Of a stretch of DNA of 64,000 nt, positions 7,663-16,318 are shown one piece after another. Position 1 is the stretch's first letter; each line of letters starts with the position of its first letter. The stretch is from Marivivens sp. (lineage in GTDB: Bacteria; Pseudomonadota; Alphaproteobacteria; Rhodobacterales; Rhodobacteraceae), in contig JAEPMR010000006.1 of NCBI GenBank assembly GCA_017643845.1, forward strand, positions 1 through 64,000. The letters are read 5' to 3'. Below the pieces are notes generated by a model. It saw nothing but the letters and a program-made list of their open reading frames with translations. It searched no databases and was not told where the DNA came from. The position numbers and the translations under genes are program-made.

Positions 7663-7697
7663 AAAAGGGGAACCGTGGTCCCACGGCTCCCCTTTGG
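7663..7697. terminator. Bidirectional terminator between CBASS and DUF736 genes
   Basis: AAAGGGG-AACCGTGG and CCACGG-CTCCCCTTT form a strong stem around 7664-7697. On the minus strand it ends in TTTTTT (A-run at 7661-7666) and would end the DUF736 transcript. On the plus strand CTTT follows, giving weaker termination for the CBASS operon. Confidence 0.7.
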
Positions 7698-7725
7698 GTT
7701 CAGGTCTTTTGTCCTCATGCCAAGG

Positions 7726-8454
7726 TCACGCCACCAGCGACAGCCCCGCGCCCGCGTCCTGCGGCTGCTCACCGTTGTCGATGAACGGGATGATCGAGAA
7801 GGTCTGGCCACCGCGCTGCTCCTCGTTTTGCACGGCGTTGACGCGCAGGTCGCCATCGGGCGTGTTGATCAGCAGCGACAGGTAGTCGTTGCCCGTGCGA
7901 CTGCTTTTCGCCATCCAGGCCGAACCGACGCGGATCGGTGTGCCCCGGGGCGAGCTGACCTCGATCCGGTAATCCGGGTGGGTCTCCTCGGATTTGAAGC
8001 TGTTCTCGATCAGCATGAACTCCAGATCGAACATCATGTTGGCGATGTAGCCGGTGAAGGCGTTGTCGGCGTCCATGGCGGTGAGCTCGCCCGAGATCGA
8101 GCCGGATTTCATCAGGCCGTTCGAGACCAGCGGGATGATCTCGAATTCCCCGCTCTGGGCCGCGCGCGCCTCTTTCGTCTGCACCGCGTTGACCCGGAAC
8201 GGGCCGAGGCCGACATCGATCTGCATCGAGATGTAGGGGTTGCCGCTGGTATTGCCGGTCTCATTCCAGGCCGTGCCGATGCGCACCTTGCGGCCCGACT
8301 TGTTGATCGCCGTCACGTCGTAATCGGGGCTGCGCGCGGACATCTTCGGGCGGGTTTCAAGCTGGATGGCGATGTCAAAGCGCGTCGAGTGGATCATGCC
8401 GGTATACTGAGCGGCTGCGGTCTCGACATTGCGGGTGAGGGTTCCTGCGAACAT
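7726..8454 (-). CDS. Tandem DUF736 protein
   Basis: 242 aa from ATG 8454 (MFAGTLTRNVETAAAQYTGM). Two DUF736 units are visible: PDYDVTAINKSGRKVRIGTA with W..NPYISMQIDV in the first third, and PDYRIEVSSPRGTPIRVGSA with W..NDYLSLLINTPDG in the last third, each followed by RVNAVQ. DUF736 proteins are abundant on alphaproteobacterial plasmids; no function is established. The earlier in-frame start was rejected because the extra 28 residues lack a ribosome site. It stands alone between a terminator and a copy of the 20-bp backbone motif at 8546-8565. Confidence 0.85.
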   Translation of the reverse strand: MFAGTLTRNVETAAAQYTGMIHSTRFDIAIQLETRPKMSARSPDYDVTAINKSGRKVRIGTAWNETGNTSGNPYISMQIDVGLGPFRVNAVQTKEARAAQSGEFEIIPLVSNGLMKSGSISGELTAMDADNAFTGYIANMMFDLEFMLIENSFKSEETHPDYRIEVSSPRGTPIRVGSAWMAKSSRTGNDYLSLLINTPDGDLRVNAVQNEEQRGGQTFSIIPFIDNGEQPQDAGAGLSLVA

Positions 8455-8545
8455 GGGATGGTTCCTTTCAGATTGGTCGGTGCCTGACGTCCTTGCCAGC
8501 GCATCCGGGATTGCTTTCTCGACCCCTCCCGGGATCACAAATCAG

Positions 8546-8565
8546 AAAGCTCGCTTTCCTTTCAG
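8546..8565 (-). repeat. Backbone motif copy 1 (upstream of DUF736 gene)
   Basis: On the minus strand CTGAAAGGAAAGCGAGCTTT, a divergent copy of the consensus TGAAAnGnnAAAGYGGGCTT, about 90 nt before the DUF736 start at 8454. Confidence 0.5.
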
Positions 8566-8578
8566 CCCCGCCCACGGG

Positions 8579-8881
8579 TCAGAGCTGCCGTCCGAGTGGG
8601 AATGCCCCCGCGCCTCCGGGCGCTACGCCCCTCCCCTGCCCGTCTGGTCTTGATTGGCTGCCCGGATTTTCTGCGGCGTCCTTCGATTGCGCGATGAAGA
8701 ACTCCGCCTCTTTGCCATTCAACCGGTGCCCGCCCCGGTCGGTCAAGCCAATGCAGCTGCCGTTCGGCACATAGGTGATGAGGTACTGACCGAGCCGGTC
8801 CTTCTGGACAACGTAGCCTGTATTGGCCCAATGCACGGTCTGGCCGGCATCGACGGCCGCCTTGATTTCATCAAGTGTCAT
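8579..8881 (-). CDS. Hypothetical plasmid protein (100 aa)
   Basis: ATG 8881 follows AGGAGG at ideal spacing. Residues 1-70 (MTLDEIKAAVDAGQTVHWAN..GYVVQKDRLGQYLITY..) look like a folded domain; residues 75-100 are Gly/Pro/Arg-rich and probably disordered. I do not recognise a named family, but similar small proteins sit among DUF736, DUF6878 and DUF6915 genes on rhodobacterial plasmids. It lies behind a perfect terminator hairpin (8921-8946), so it is probably transcribed separately or by read-through. Confidence 0.65.
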   Translation of the reverse strand: MTLDEIKAAVDAGQTVHWANTGYVVQKDRLGQYLITYVPNGSCIGLTDRGGHRLNGKEAEFFIAQSKDAAENPGSQSRPDGQGRGVAPGGAGAFPLGRQL

Positions 8882-8920
8882 GCGATCCTCCTCAAGAAAA
8901 ATGGTGGGGAAACGACGCAA

Positions 8921-8946
8921 GAAGCCCGGTCGTCCAACCGGGCTTC
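8921..8946 (-). terminator. Terminator after DUF6915 gene
   Basis: GAAGCCCGGT (8921-8930), loop CGTCCA, ACCGGGCTTC (8937-8946): a perfect 10-bp stem, 36 bases past the minus-strand stop at 8982. On the minus strand TTCTTG follows. Confidence 0.65.
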
Positions 8947-8981
8947 CGCGCAGCATTCGTTTGGCAAACGGCCGAAAGCTG

Positions 8982-9443
8982 TCAGGTGCTTTGCGTGACT
9001 TGCGTCGCGCGCGCCGCCATCCAATCCTTCAGGCCAAGGACCGTCTTTCCAGCCGCGACCTCGGAGGCCCAGGCAGACCTTGGATCGCCGAAGGGTTCCT
9101 CGCTGATTTGCTGCTCGATATGGCCATTGACCATCCATGGTTCGGGCTGGATTCGGCGCAGCCAGTCCGCCATGCTCGGAATACGGCCCTGGCAGTCTTC
9201 GCGGACATGCTGCTCACCGATCCAGCGCACGGGGATCTCTCGACCAGCGCTATTGGTCAGGGTCAGGCCGAAGGCGCGTTCGGCCTCAAACAGGCGTTGG
9301 GCATGGTGGCGAAGCGCCCTGTGCGTGAAGAGCGCGAGGTGCTCTTTCGAGGCATCGAACCAGTCATGGATGGCCTGATAGTCAGACGGCACCCCGCCGA
9401 ATTTCCGGGCTGAGCTTTCGGCATGATGAAGTGGATGGGCCAT
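8982..9443 (-). CDS. DUF6915 family protein
   Basis: 153 aa from ATG 9443, which is one base from the stop of the upstream gene (9445), so the two are translationally coupled. The start MAHPLHHAESSARKFGGVPS and DYQAIHDWFDASKEHLALFT are typical of DUF6915, together with HRALRHHAQRLFEAERAFG. The His-rich helix resembles a metal-binding or HD-like segment, but no enzymatic role is known. Found with DUF6878 on many rhodobacterial plasmids. Confidence 0.8.
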   Translation of the reverse strand: MAHPLHHAESSARKFGGVPSDYQAIHDWFDASKEHLALFTHRALRHHAQRLFEAERAFGLTLTNSAGREIPVRWIGEQHVREDCQGRIPSMADWLRRIQPEPWMVNGHIEQQISEEPFGDPRSAWASEVAAGKTVLGLKDWMAARATQVTQST

Positions 9444-9444
9444 G

Positions 9445-9831
9445 TCAAAGCCCCTCATCATAGCTGTGAGAGCATTCGACATAGCGGTCCGCATGATCCA
9501 TCGTGATGCTGTCTGCTGCAATGTCCCAGGTCAGCGTGCCGTAGCCGCCCTCGTTGTTCTCGAACCCCGGGTGATGGTGATAGGCGAGTGACCAGGCGAA
9601 ATCACCGACCTCTGTCGCAAGCGCCTCCGGCAGTTTGACCTCCGCAGGCTGCACCGTCACATCCTCGACATTGCCGGAGTCGCCATAGCCTTCGTATTCA
9701 GCGGTGACCTCGCTGATACCAAGCGCGCGCAGTTGCGCGATCAGCTCCGCTCTGGATGCCTTCAAGGTAGCTTCGCGCTCTGCGCGCCACTGAGCCGCCA
9801 TCACGGCATAGTCGATCTGGGGATTCGTCAT
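9445..9831 (-). CDS. DUF6878 family protein
   Basis: 128 aa from ATG 9831. An N-terminal helix (residues 5-37) leads to VTAEYEGYGDSGNVEDVTVQ, then a FAWSLAYHHHPGFENNEGGYGTLTWDI segment with conserved His, Gly and aromatic residues, matching the DUF6878 family as I know it. Function unknown. It heads a two-gene unit with DUF6915, about 105 nt downstream of a backbone motif copy (9936-9955). Confidence 0.8.
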   Translation of the reverse strand: MTNPQIDYAVMAAQWRAEREATLKASRAELIAQLRALGISEVTAEYEGYGDSGNVEDVTVQPAEVKLPEALATEVGDFAWSLAYHHHPGFENNEGGYGTLTWDIAADSITMDHADRYVECSHSYDEGL

Positions 9832-9935
9832 GGGTCTGTCCTCTTGTCTGTAATTGGGGGGCCGGGCGTGGCATTGGTCAGCGCGCGGCTGGAAAGCGCA
9901 GACCGGCCAAATCCCGATCCGCGATGCCCGACCCA

Positions 9936-9955
9936 GAGCCCGCTTTGACTTTTCA
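9936..9955 (-). repeat. Backbone motif copy 2 (upstream of DUF6878)
   Basis: Minus strand TGAAAAGTCAAAGCGGGCTC, overlapping the stop codon of the 1420-aa helicase gene (TGA 9955-9953). AGCCGC and GCGGGCT flank it as a short imperfect stem. Confidence 0.55.
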
Positions 9956-12900
9956 GGCGGCTTGTTCTGCCGCTCTAGCGGCGCGCTGCCCTACGATCCG
10001 GGCCAGAATGCTAACTGTGTCGATTCCGTCCCCATGCGGCAGGAACACCCGCAGCTGGAAGGCGATGATCTCGGTGAAGCAACCAAGAGCCTTGAGGCCG
10101 TCGATCATGCCCCGATCCGCACCGCCAAGCTCGAGGCGCATCTCGCCTGCGACACGGCGACGGGTCAGGGTCATCCCTCGGCCCAGATCGACAGGCGCGG
10201 TGGTGCCGAGGGCGGCGATCAGCATCTCCTGCGGCGTCTGCGGGTCGGAGACGAGGAAGCGGGCGCGTAGCGCCGCCGCCCCGTCCTCGCTCAGCGTGCG
10301 CCCGATCATGGCGGTCACCCCGTCGGGCGTGACCCGGTAGATGCGCTCATTGGTGGTCGGAATGTCTTTCCAGATCGGCAACAGCAGCCCGGTCAGCAGG
10401 TAGAGCTTGGTCGTGGTGGTCTTGGGAAGGGCAGCAGCCTCTTCTCCCCAGAGCCGCGCAAACTCGGGTTTCCCGATCTCTTCCCAGGCCGAGGACTCGA
10501 ACCGCGTCTCTTCGAGATAGCTCGACCCGTTTGGCCGCACCGCCTTGCGCATCAGCGTGACGATGTCCTCGTCGTACATCTGCATGGGCCGCGCCGAGAT
10601 GAGCGCCGCGCGACCGGAGGCGCGATTCATCATCGGCAGCTTGTCGGGATTGCGCGACATGGCCTCTTCGGCGCCAAGGACATGGACCGGGTCCGTCACC
10701 TCGAGCCCGATGATCCGCGTCACGGCGCCGGATTTCGGGCAGGTCCAGAGATCTTCCGTGGAGACCTGCTCGATCTTTTCGCCACGCAGGGTTTCCACGC
10801 CGAGATCGAGCGTGCCCGCCGCGCGCGACCGTTCCGTCTGATCGGCGATCCGGTTCATGAACTCGGCAAAGAGCGCGTTCTGCATGTGGAGGGGCAGCGC
10901 CAGCACCCTGTTCAGAAACCGCTGGATCGGCGGCAACTCCTCAAGGAGAACCCCGTCCTTGTCGATCAGCCGCAGGGCCGTCCAGTCGGTGAAGCTCTCA
11001 TAGCTCATCGCCTCGGCGCGCCCGGCGGCAAGATCGGCGTAATACCCGCGCAGCGCCGCCCGCGCGATCGGACTTTCGAGATTGTCCTCCTCGCGGAACA
11101 TGCCTTGCGAGCCGGTTTCTCGCTGGCCTTTGGTCAAGGCCCCGAGCTGATCGAGACGCTTGCTGATCGTCGAGGTGAAGCGCTTCTCGCCATGCACATC
11201 CGAGGTGCAGACCCGGAAGAAGGGCGCGCTGACCTGGGCCGAGCGATGCGTGCGCCCCAGCCCCTGGATGGCCGCATCTGCGCGCCAGCCAGGCTCAAGC
11301 AGGTAGTGCCGGCGCCGCTTCTGGTTCTTCGCCGTCTGCGCCGCGTGATAGGACCGGCCCGTGCCGCCAGCATCCGAGAAGATCAGGACATCCTTCTCGC
11401 CGTCCATGAAGGCCTGAGTCTCGGAGGAATTGCTGCTGGCGGCGCGCTTCTCGATGAAGAGATGGCCGTCCTCAGCCTTGAGCGGCCGGACGGAGCGCCC
11501 CGTAACCTCGGCAACAGCCTCGTCGCCGAGCGCCCAGAGGATCTGGTCCAGCGCCGAGGGGATCGGCGCCAGCGTCATCAATTCCATCATGGCCGCATCA
11601 CGCAAAGCGAGCGCCTCGCGCGAGACGACCAGCGTGCCAGTCTCATCGCGGAGCGGCTCGGCCACCATGTTGCCGTCGATCTCAACGAGCTTCTGCGCAT
11701 GGATCGGGAAGGCCTGTTCGAGGTAGCCCAGAACATAGTCGCGCGGCGTCAAGGCACCCTCGACGAGTTCATCCTTCGGGTCCATCGTCTCAAGCCGGCG
11801 TTTCAGCAGGCTCTCACCCGTCGAGACCACCTGGATGACGCAAGCCTTGCCCGCCGCCAGATCATCCTTGATCGCGCAGATGATGGTCGGCGCCTTCATG
11901 CCCATCAGGAGATGGTTGAAGAAGCGCTGTTTTGTGCTCTCGAAGCGAGATTTGGCCGAGGCACGTGCGGCCGAGGCATTGGTCTCCCCCGAGGCGTCAT
12001 TGACGCCAGTCGCTGTCAGCGCGGCTTCGAGGTTATGGTGGATGGTGCGGAAGGCCGCCGCATAGGCGTCGTAGATCTCGATCTGGGCCGGGGTGAGCGC
12101 GTGTTCGAGCACGTCATACTCCACGCCGTCGAAGCTGAGGGCGCGGGCCGTGTAGAGCCCGAGCGTCTTGAGATCGCGCGCGACCACCTCCATGGCAGCG
12201 ACACCGCCGGCTTCCATCGCAGAAACGAAGCTCTCGCGGCTTGGGAAGGGGTATTCGGGGCCCTGCCCCCAGAGCCCCAGCCGCGCGGCATAGGCCAGGT
12301 TGTGCACGCTCGTGGCGCCCGTGGCCGAGATGTAGAAGACGCGAGCGCGGGGTGCTGCCAGTTGCAGCCGCAGGCCGGCAAGGCCCTGCTGGGAGGGTTT
12401 GACCCCCCTGCCCTGCTCGGACCCGGCCGCGTTCTGCATGGCATGGGCCTCATCAAAGGCCAATACGCCTTCAAAGTCTTCGCCCATCCAGTCGAGGATC
12501 TGGCTCAGCCGCGTGGTACCGCATTTGCCCGCGGACCGCAGCGTGGCGTAGGTGACGAAGAGGATACCGTCACCCATAGGGACGGGCTGGTCCGGTTTCC
12601 ATTTGGAGAGCGGCTGGATGTCGGCTGGCGAGCCGCCGAGATCGGTCCAGTCGCGGATGGCGTCCTCGATAAGGGTGGCGGATTTGGAGACCCAGATCGC
12701 CTTTCTGCGTCCAGCCAGCCAGTTCACGAGAATGAGCCCCGCGCATTCGCGGCCCTTGCCGCAACCGGTGCCGTCACCGAGGAAATACCCGAGACGATAG
12801 GCACGTGCATCCGGGTCATCATCGGCGCGCGTCAGCTTGGTCTGGTCGTCATCGATCATAAACCGCCCCGGCAGATCACGCCCATGGGCATCATGTGCCA

Positions 12901-14215
12901 TGATGATGGTCTCGAGCTGCGCCTCGGAGAGATCTCCCTCCTCGATCAACCGTGCGGGCAGGCGCAAGTCATCACTGCCCGTGTTTGAGGGCATGGGCGG
13001 CGCGACCGAGGCCATGGCGATGCTTTCAACGAGCGGGGTGGGATGTTCCTGCGCACCCGCGATCTCGATCCGCTGCGGACGGTAGCGCGCATAGATGTCC
13101 GAGACCGGCGTGTTGTCGCGCGGGACATCGAAGCTTGTGAAGCTGAGCGGGATGGCAGCATTGGCGCGGGGTTTGGAGGCGGCGAAAGGCGCACCGGCGG
13201 TCTTGCGTGGGGCAGCTACTGGACGAACCGGCCGCCCGTGAGGGATCGCTTCAGCCCGCTGGGCGGGGCGCATCTCGATCCGGGTTGCGGCCACGGCATC
13301 GACATATGCCAAGGCTTCCTCCAGATCCTGAACCGCGGCGCGGATGAGTTCGCCATCGTCCTGCACCTTGTCGAAGACCATCAGCTGGGTTTCGACAGAG
13401 GTGCCGAGCTTGCGGTAGACCTGCCCCGGCATCGTCAGCGCCAAGCGCGGCGTCAGAAGACCGCAGGCCCGCGACCAATGCGCGGCATCGCGTCCGGGCG
13501 TGAATCCCGACGGCATGATCGCCACCAGCCGCCCGCCGGGTGCCAGACGCTTCGCAGACGCGATGAGATGCTTGGCGGCGATGTGTTTGTCCCGGGAACG
13601 ATCGACCGAGGAGGCGAAAGGCGGGTTCATCACCACGACATCCGGCAGTGCCAGCGTCTGCAGCAGATCGTCGATATGCTCGCCGTCATGGTCTGTGACC
13701 TCATCACCGAAGACCGCGCGCAATAGGCTCTGACGAAACGGGTCGATCTCGTTGAGTAAAAGCGTGGCACCGGCCCGGGCGGCGAACGCGGCCAGGGCAC
13801 CAGTGCCGGCGGATGGCTCGAGCACGGTCTCGCCCTTGCGGATCGCTGCGGCCCGCACCGCCAGGGCGGCAAAAGGCAGCGGTGTGGAAAACTGCTGCAG
13901 CCGGATCTGCTGCTCTGACCGGCGCGTTTCCGTCAGAAGCCGCGAGGCGAGGAGCTTCGCAGCGGCGATGTCACCCGCCGCGCCGTCCCCACGCAACAGC
14001 ATCTGGATGGCCGCGGCCTGCATCAGGTCATAGGCCATCCGCCAGTCCCAGGCTCCCCCGGCATCGCTGCCATGAAACGTCTCGCGCATGATGCGCGCGA
14101 GCGCTGAGCTGCGCAGGGGTTGGAGGTCGATCTCCGCGCCGATCTGCGCGAGGGCAGAGGCGAAGTTAGCGTTGGACTCAACAGGATTGGGGAGCGTTGA
14201 GAGAGGCTTGGACAT
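9953..14215 (-). CDS. Methylase / Strawberry-notch-type helicase fusion
   Basis: 1420 aa from ATG 14215. The first part carries an N6-adenine methylase-like domain: VLEPSAGTGALAAFAARAGA (SAM loop) and VVMNPPFA (about residue 197). The middle holds a superfamily 2 helicase: GDGTGCGKGRE as Walker A (about 480), LAFDEAHAMQ as DEAH box (about 587), YISATGAT as motif III. The C-terminal third matches the Strawberry-notch helicase_C_4 type, with GGTGRSYHAAQT and GLGRTHRSAQ. Such giant proteins are common on alphaproteobacterial plasmids and phages; roles in anti-restriction or DNA protection during transfer are suggested but unproven. Expressed alone behind motif copy 14258-14277. Confidence 0.9.
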   Translation of the reverse strand: MSKPLSTLPNPVESNANFASALAQIGAEIDLQPLRSSALARIMRETFHGSDAGGAWDWRMAYDLMQAAAIQMLLRGDGAAGDIAAAKLLASRLLTETRRSEQQIRLQQFSTPLPFAALAVRAAAIRKGETVLEPSAGTGALAAFAARAGATLLLNEIDPFRQSLLRAVFGDEVTDHDGEHIDDLLQTLALPDVVVMNPPFASSVDRSRDKHIAAKHLIASAKRLAPGGRLVAIMPSGFTPGRDAAHWSRACGLLTPRLALTMPGQVYRKLGTSVETQLMVFDKVQDDGELIRAAVQDLEEALAYVDAVAATRIEMRPAQRAEAIPHGRPVRPVAAPRKTAGAPFAASKPRANAAIPLSFTSFDVPRDNTPVSDIYARYRPQRIEIAGAQEHPTPLVESIAMASVAPPMPSNTGSDDLRLPARLIEEGDLSEAQLETIIMAHDAHGRDLPGRFMIDDDQTKLTRADDDPDARAYRLGYFLGDGTGCGKGRECAGLILVNWLAGRRKAIWVSKSATLIEDAIRDWTDLGGSPADIQPLSKWKPDQPVPMGDGILFVTYATLRSAGKCGTTRLSQILDWMGEDFEGVLAFDEAHAMQNAAGSEQGRGVKPSQQGLAGLRLQLAAPRARVFYISATGATSVHNLAYAARLGLWGQGPEYPFPSRESFVSAMEAGGVAAMEVVARDLKTLGLYTARALSFDGVEYDVLEHALTPAQIEIYDAYAAAFRTIHHNLEAALTATGVNDASGETNASAARASAKSRFESTKQRFFNHLLMGMKAPTIICAIKDDLAAGKACVIQVVSTGESLLKRRLETMDPKDELVEGALTPRDYVLGYLEQAFPIHAQKLVEIDGNMVAEPLRDETGTLVVSREALALRDAAMMELMTLAPIPSALDQILWALGDEAVAEVTGRSVRPLKAEDGHLFIEKRAASSNSSETQAFMDGEKDVLIFSDAGGTGRSYHAAQTAKNQKRRRHYLLEPGWRADAAIQGLGRTHRSAQVSAPFFRVCTSDVHGEKRFTSTISKRLDQLGALTKGQRETGSQGMFREEDNLESPIARAALRGYYADLAAGRAEAMSYESFTDWTALRLIDKDGVLLEELPPIQRFLNRVLALPLHMQNALFAEFMNRIADQTERSRAAGTLDLGVETLRGEKIEQVSTEDLWTCPKSGAVTRIIGLEVTDPVHVLGAEEAMSRNPDKLPMMNRASGRAALISARPMQMYDEDIVTLMRKAVRPNGSSYLEETRFESSAWEEIGKPEFARLWGEEAAALPKTTTTKLYLLTGLLLPIWKDIPTTNERIYRVTPDGVTAMIGRTLSEDGAAALRARFLVSDPQTPQEMLIAALGTTAPVDLGRGMTLTRRRVAGEMRLELGGADRGMIDGLKALGCFTEIIAFQLRVFLPHGDGIDTVSILARIVGQRAARAAEQAA

Positions 14216-14257
14216 GGGGAATTCCTTTGGATCAGGGTCTGAGTTCCAAAGGACAAG

Positions 14258-14277
14258 AAGCCCACTTTTGCTTTTCA
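14258..14277 (-). repeat. Backbone motif copy 3 (upstream of helicase gene)
   Basis: Minus strand TGAAAAGCAAAAGTGGGCTT, about 43 nt before the start codon at 14215. Closest to the consensus of all copies. Confidence 0.6.
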
Positions 14278-14317
14278 GGGTGACGGGGGTCAGACCGCGC
14301 TGACTTCCAAGGCTTGG

Positions 14318-14470
14318 TCAGGACTTGGGTTCGACCTCCCGTTTCGCATCAATCAATGCCTGTGCGGCCTGCATCACCTGAACTTGGGATGTTCCCGTGC
14401 ATTCCTCCTCCAGCGCGGCCTGCACCTTCGCGCGAAACCACGCGTCATACGAATTGACATCAGCCGCCAC
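14318..14470 (-). CDS. Small antitoxin-like (stability determinant) protein
   Basis: 50 aa from GTG 14470, behind GAGGAG at 7-nt spacing. The sequence VNSYDAWFRAKVQAALEEEC is the signature of the short stability-determinant/RelB-like antitoxins whose usual partner is a ParE-type toxin. No toxin gene follows; the next gene downstream is the helicase. It overlaps the end of the 54-aa reading frame at 14460-14624 by 11 bases. An orphan or degraded antitoxin is the likeliest reading. Confidence 0.5.
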   Translation of the reverse strand: MAADVNSYDAWFRAKVQAALEEECTGTSQVQVMQAAQALIDAKREVEPKS

Positions 14471-14624
14471 GGAAATGCTCCTCGAGCCCGATATCCAGCA
14501 GCTTGCCGAGGTCATCGGGCATGTCTGCAACGTGCACAGCAATTGGGAAACGGTGCCCCGTCAGGTCAGGCGCACATTGCTCCTCTAGCCCGAGGTGCTG
14601 CCTATCCTTTTCCGTCTCATTCAT
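14460..14624 (-). CDS. Possible 54-aa protein upstream of the antitoxin-like gene
   Basis: ATG 14624 is preceded by GGAG (spacing about 9), and the frame MNETEKDRQHLGLEEQCAPD..GHRFPIAVHVADMPDDLGKL.. ends at TGA 14462-14460, overlapping the next gene. It is acidic with no recognised domain. The overlap and ribosome site support translation; function unknown. Confidence 0.4.
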   Translation of the reverse strand: MNETEKDRQHLGLEEQCAPDLTGHRFPIAVHVADMPDDLGKLLDIGLEEHFRGG

Positions 14625-14718
14625 TGTGCTTTCTCCGACCGTATTATCAGCCGATGCTACATCTTCAAGCGTGGCGTCGTAAACGATAATGCCAAAGGGT
14701 CACAGCAAGCTGGCCCAC

Positions 14719-15237
14719 TTACCGATCGGGCACCGCTTCAAGGGATTTCTCGAACCGCTTGCTTGCCGCTGCAGCTTCTTTCAAGAGCGCATCGAAATTG
14801 TCAGGTGGGTTGCCATCTTCCAGCATCCCTTTGAACGTCGCATAGGCATCCGTCTTGCTGCCATATGCGCGCAGGGTCTTGTCGTCGTTCACCCAGGCCA
14901 CCACGATGACCTTCGCATCGCTGTTGAACCGGTAGAACAACCGATACTGTTGGAAGAATTTCGCCCGGAACCAGTGCTTGCGGTGATCGCCGAGCGTGCC
15001 GCCTTGCCGGTAGGCGGCGGCACCCGGGTCCGCCGGTATGGCCTCGGTGACCAGCTTGAAGATGGCTGCCAGCCGTTTCGTGGGGTTTTTCTTGCGCCAG
15101 GTCTTTGGATCGCGTGCCTTACGCGCTTCAACCTCCTCGATCAGCCCTTCGAGCTGATCCAGAAAGAGCGGATGCGCATAAATCGACCATCCGTTTACGA
15201 CGAGGGGTGCTTGGGCGGGCACGCTATCGCCGCTCAT
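14719..15237 (-). CDS. yhaV: YhaV-family ribonuclease toxin
   Basis: 172 aa; its ATG (15237) overlaps the antitoxin stop (ATGA). The family features are clear: NGWSIYAHPLFLDQLEGLIE at the N-terminus, DPKTWRKKNPTKRLAAIFKL, and the catalytic region HWFRAKFFQQYRLFYRFNSD ending in VVAWVNDDKTLRAYGSKTDA. YhaV is a RelE-superfamily mRNA-cleaving toxin neutralised by PrlF; the pair maintains plasmids and responds to stress. Normal length, no visible damage, so the module is probably active. Confidence 0.93.
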   Translation of the reverse strand: MSGDSVPAQAPLVVNGWSIYAHPLFLDQLEGLIEEVEARKARDPKTWRKKNPTKRLAAIFKLVTEAIPADPGAAAYRQGGTLGDHRKHWFRAKFFQQYRLFYRFNSDAKVIVVAWVNDDKTLRAYGSKTDAYATFKGMLEDGNPPDNFDALLKEAAAASKRFEKSLEAVPDR

Positions 15238-15560
15238 TCATCCTCGAGCGATAGCGGCGCATCGAGATCGACGTCAACGTCTCCGACCAGTGCTGCAAGA
15301 CGGTCATGCAAAGCCCCATCGAACGCCCGAATGCGGTCCGGATGCGCCTTGATATCGGCCTCGACAAAATCGAGAAAGGCTCCGAGCACGGGATCTTCCT
15401 CGTCGCTGCGCACGGGCTCGATATAGACCCTGCCACTCGGCTCGGTGCAGTAACGAATCTGGTCGCCCTTGCCCAGCTTGAGCTGTTTGCGCACACCCGC
15501 CGGCACGGTCGTCTGATACCGATCCGTGAGTTTCGAGACATCTTGTGCGAGCGCTGTCAT
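15234..15560 (-). CDS. prlF: PrlF antitoxin
   Basis: 108 aa from ATG 15560 behind AGGAG. The N-terminus has the AbrB/SpoVT-type swapped-hairpin pattern: SKLTDRYQTTVPAGVRKQLK, LGKGDQIRYC. The C-terminal half, DPVLGAFLDFVEADIKAHPD, binds the toxin in the family. It precedes yhaV, overlapping by four bases. Autoregulation is suggested by the palindromes overlapping the promoter at 15601-15634. Confidence 0.92.
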   Translation of the reverse strand: MTALAQDVSKLTDRYQTTVPAGVRKQLKLGKGDQIRYCTEPSGRVYIEPVRSDEEDPVLGAFLDFVEADIKAHPDRIRAFDGALHDRLAALVGDVDVDLDAPLSLEDE

Positions 15561-15600
15561 GGCAGTCTCCTGAAAGAATGGGGGTCTTTGCTGCCCGCGA

Positions 15601-15634
15601 TAGGTAATGCATTTGCATTGCCTTGTCAAGACAA
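15601..15634 (-). promoter_or_regulatory. prlF-yhaV promoter with overlapping palindromes
   Basis: Minus strand TTGACA (15624-15629), 17-nt spacer, TACCTA (15601-15606). AATGCA TT TGCATT (palindrome in the spacer) and CTTGTC AA GACAAG (across the -35) are perfect inverted repeats, suited to binding by the AbrB-like PrlF or its complex with YhaV. Confidence 0.55.
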
Positions 15635-15685
15635 GCCGCAGCATCTGCTGTCGCCGGCAGGTCGATCAACGGTTCGGCCCAGCAC

Positions 15686-16318
15686 CTATTCTCGCCCCGC
15701 GAGATACTCCGCCAGCACAGGACTGGCAGCACCTTTCGCGGAGCTGAGCAGCTCCGAGCCCGCAAGCGAAGCCTTCGACAGGCGTACGAGCCCACCGGTT
15801 TCCTCGATGCGGTAGCAGCGGCGCTTTTGCCGCCCCCGCCTGTAGTGGGTCGCAGTGACGATCTGGCAGGTGCTGCCATCGGTGAGCGTCACGGGCGTGG
15901 CGAGCCTGATCTTGTCGCCTTCCTCGTAGTCCGGGATCGCAGCCCAGTCCTGGGCGTAGCTGTCCGGGTCTTTCAGGTCGGAGAGGAGCTCGATCAGCCC
16001 AAGGGGAGCACGAGACTCGTTCGGGCCAGCGCTTTCCTCCATGTCCTTGTAGCCCCAGAAGCCGTCATCGTATCGGGTGAGGAAGACAGCGCCAAAAGTG
16101 ATCGACCCGTCCGCATCGGTCACATAGGTCGTGTCTTCGACAGCGGTGCCGTCGAGATTGATGACCTTTGCCGCCGCGTACCAAGTCGAACCCACCTTGC
16201 AGGCTTTGACCAGTTCCGTCTTGCGCCTTTCGCCCTCGAAGGTGCACAGCCGAGCAATCTCCACTTTCTCATCCGCGTAGGATTTGACGCGGCCGTCGGT
16301 GTAGAAAAGCCATCCCAT
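15686..16318 (-). CDS. DUF6927 family protein
   Basis: 210 aa from ATG 16318, which shares bases with the stop of the upstream gene (TGATG). The start MGWLFYTDGRVKSYADEKVE and IARLCTFEGERRK, then VGSTWYAAAKVI and GFWGYKDMEESAGPNESRAP, are characteristic of this plasmid family. The C-terminal part (residues 125-200) is beta-rich. No function known. Forms a two-gene operon with the next gene. Confidence 0.8.
   Translation of the reverse strand: MGWLFYTDGRVKSYADEKVEIARLCTFEGERRKTELVKACKVGSTWYAAAKVINLDGTAVEDTTYVTDADGSITFGAVFLTRYDDGFWGYKDMEESAGPNESRAPLGLIELLSDLKDPDSYAQDWAAIPDYEEGDKIRLATPVTLTDGSTCQIVTATHYRRGRQKRRCYRIEETGGLVRLSKASLAGSELLSSAKGAASPVLAEYLAGRE

Noticed and set aside
10682-12988. A 768-codon open frame antisense to the methylase-helicase gene
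   Set aside because: No family features, biased Arg/Gly/Ala composition, no ribosome site; explained by high GC codon use of the real gene on the other strand.
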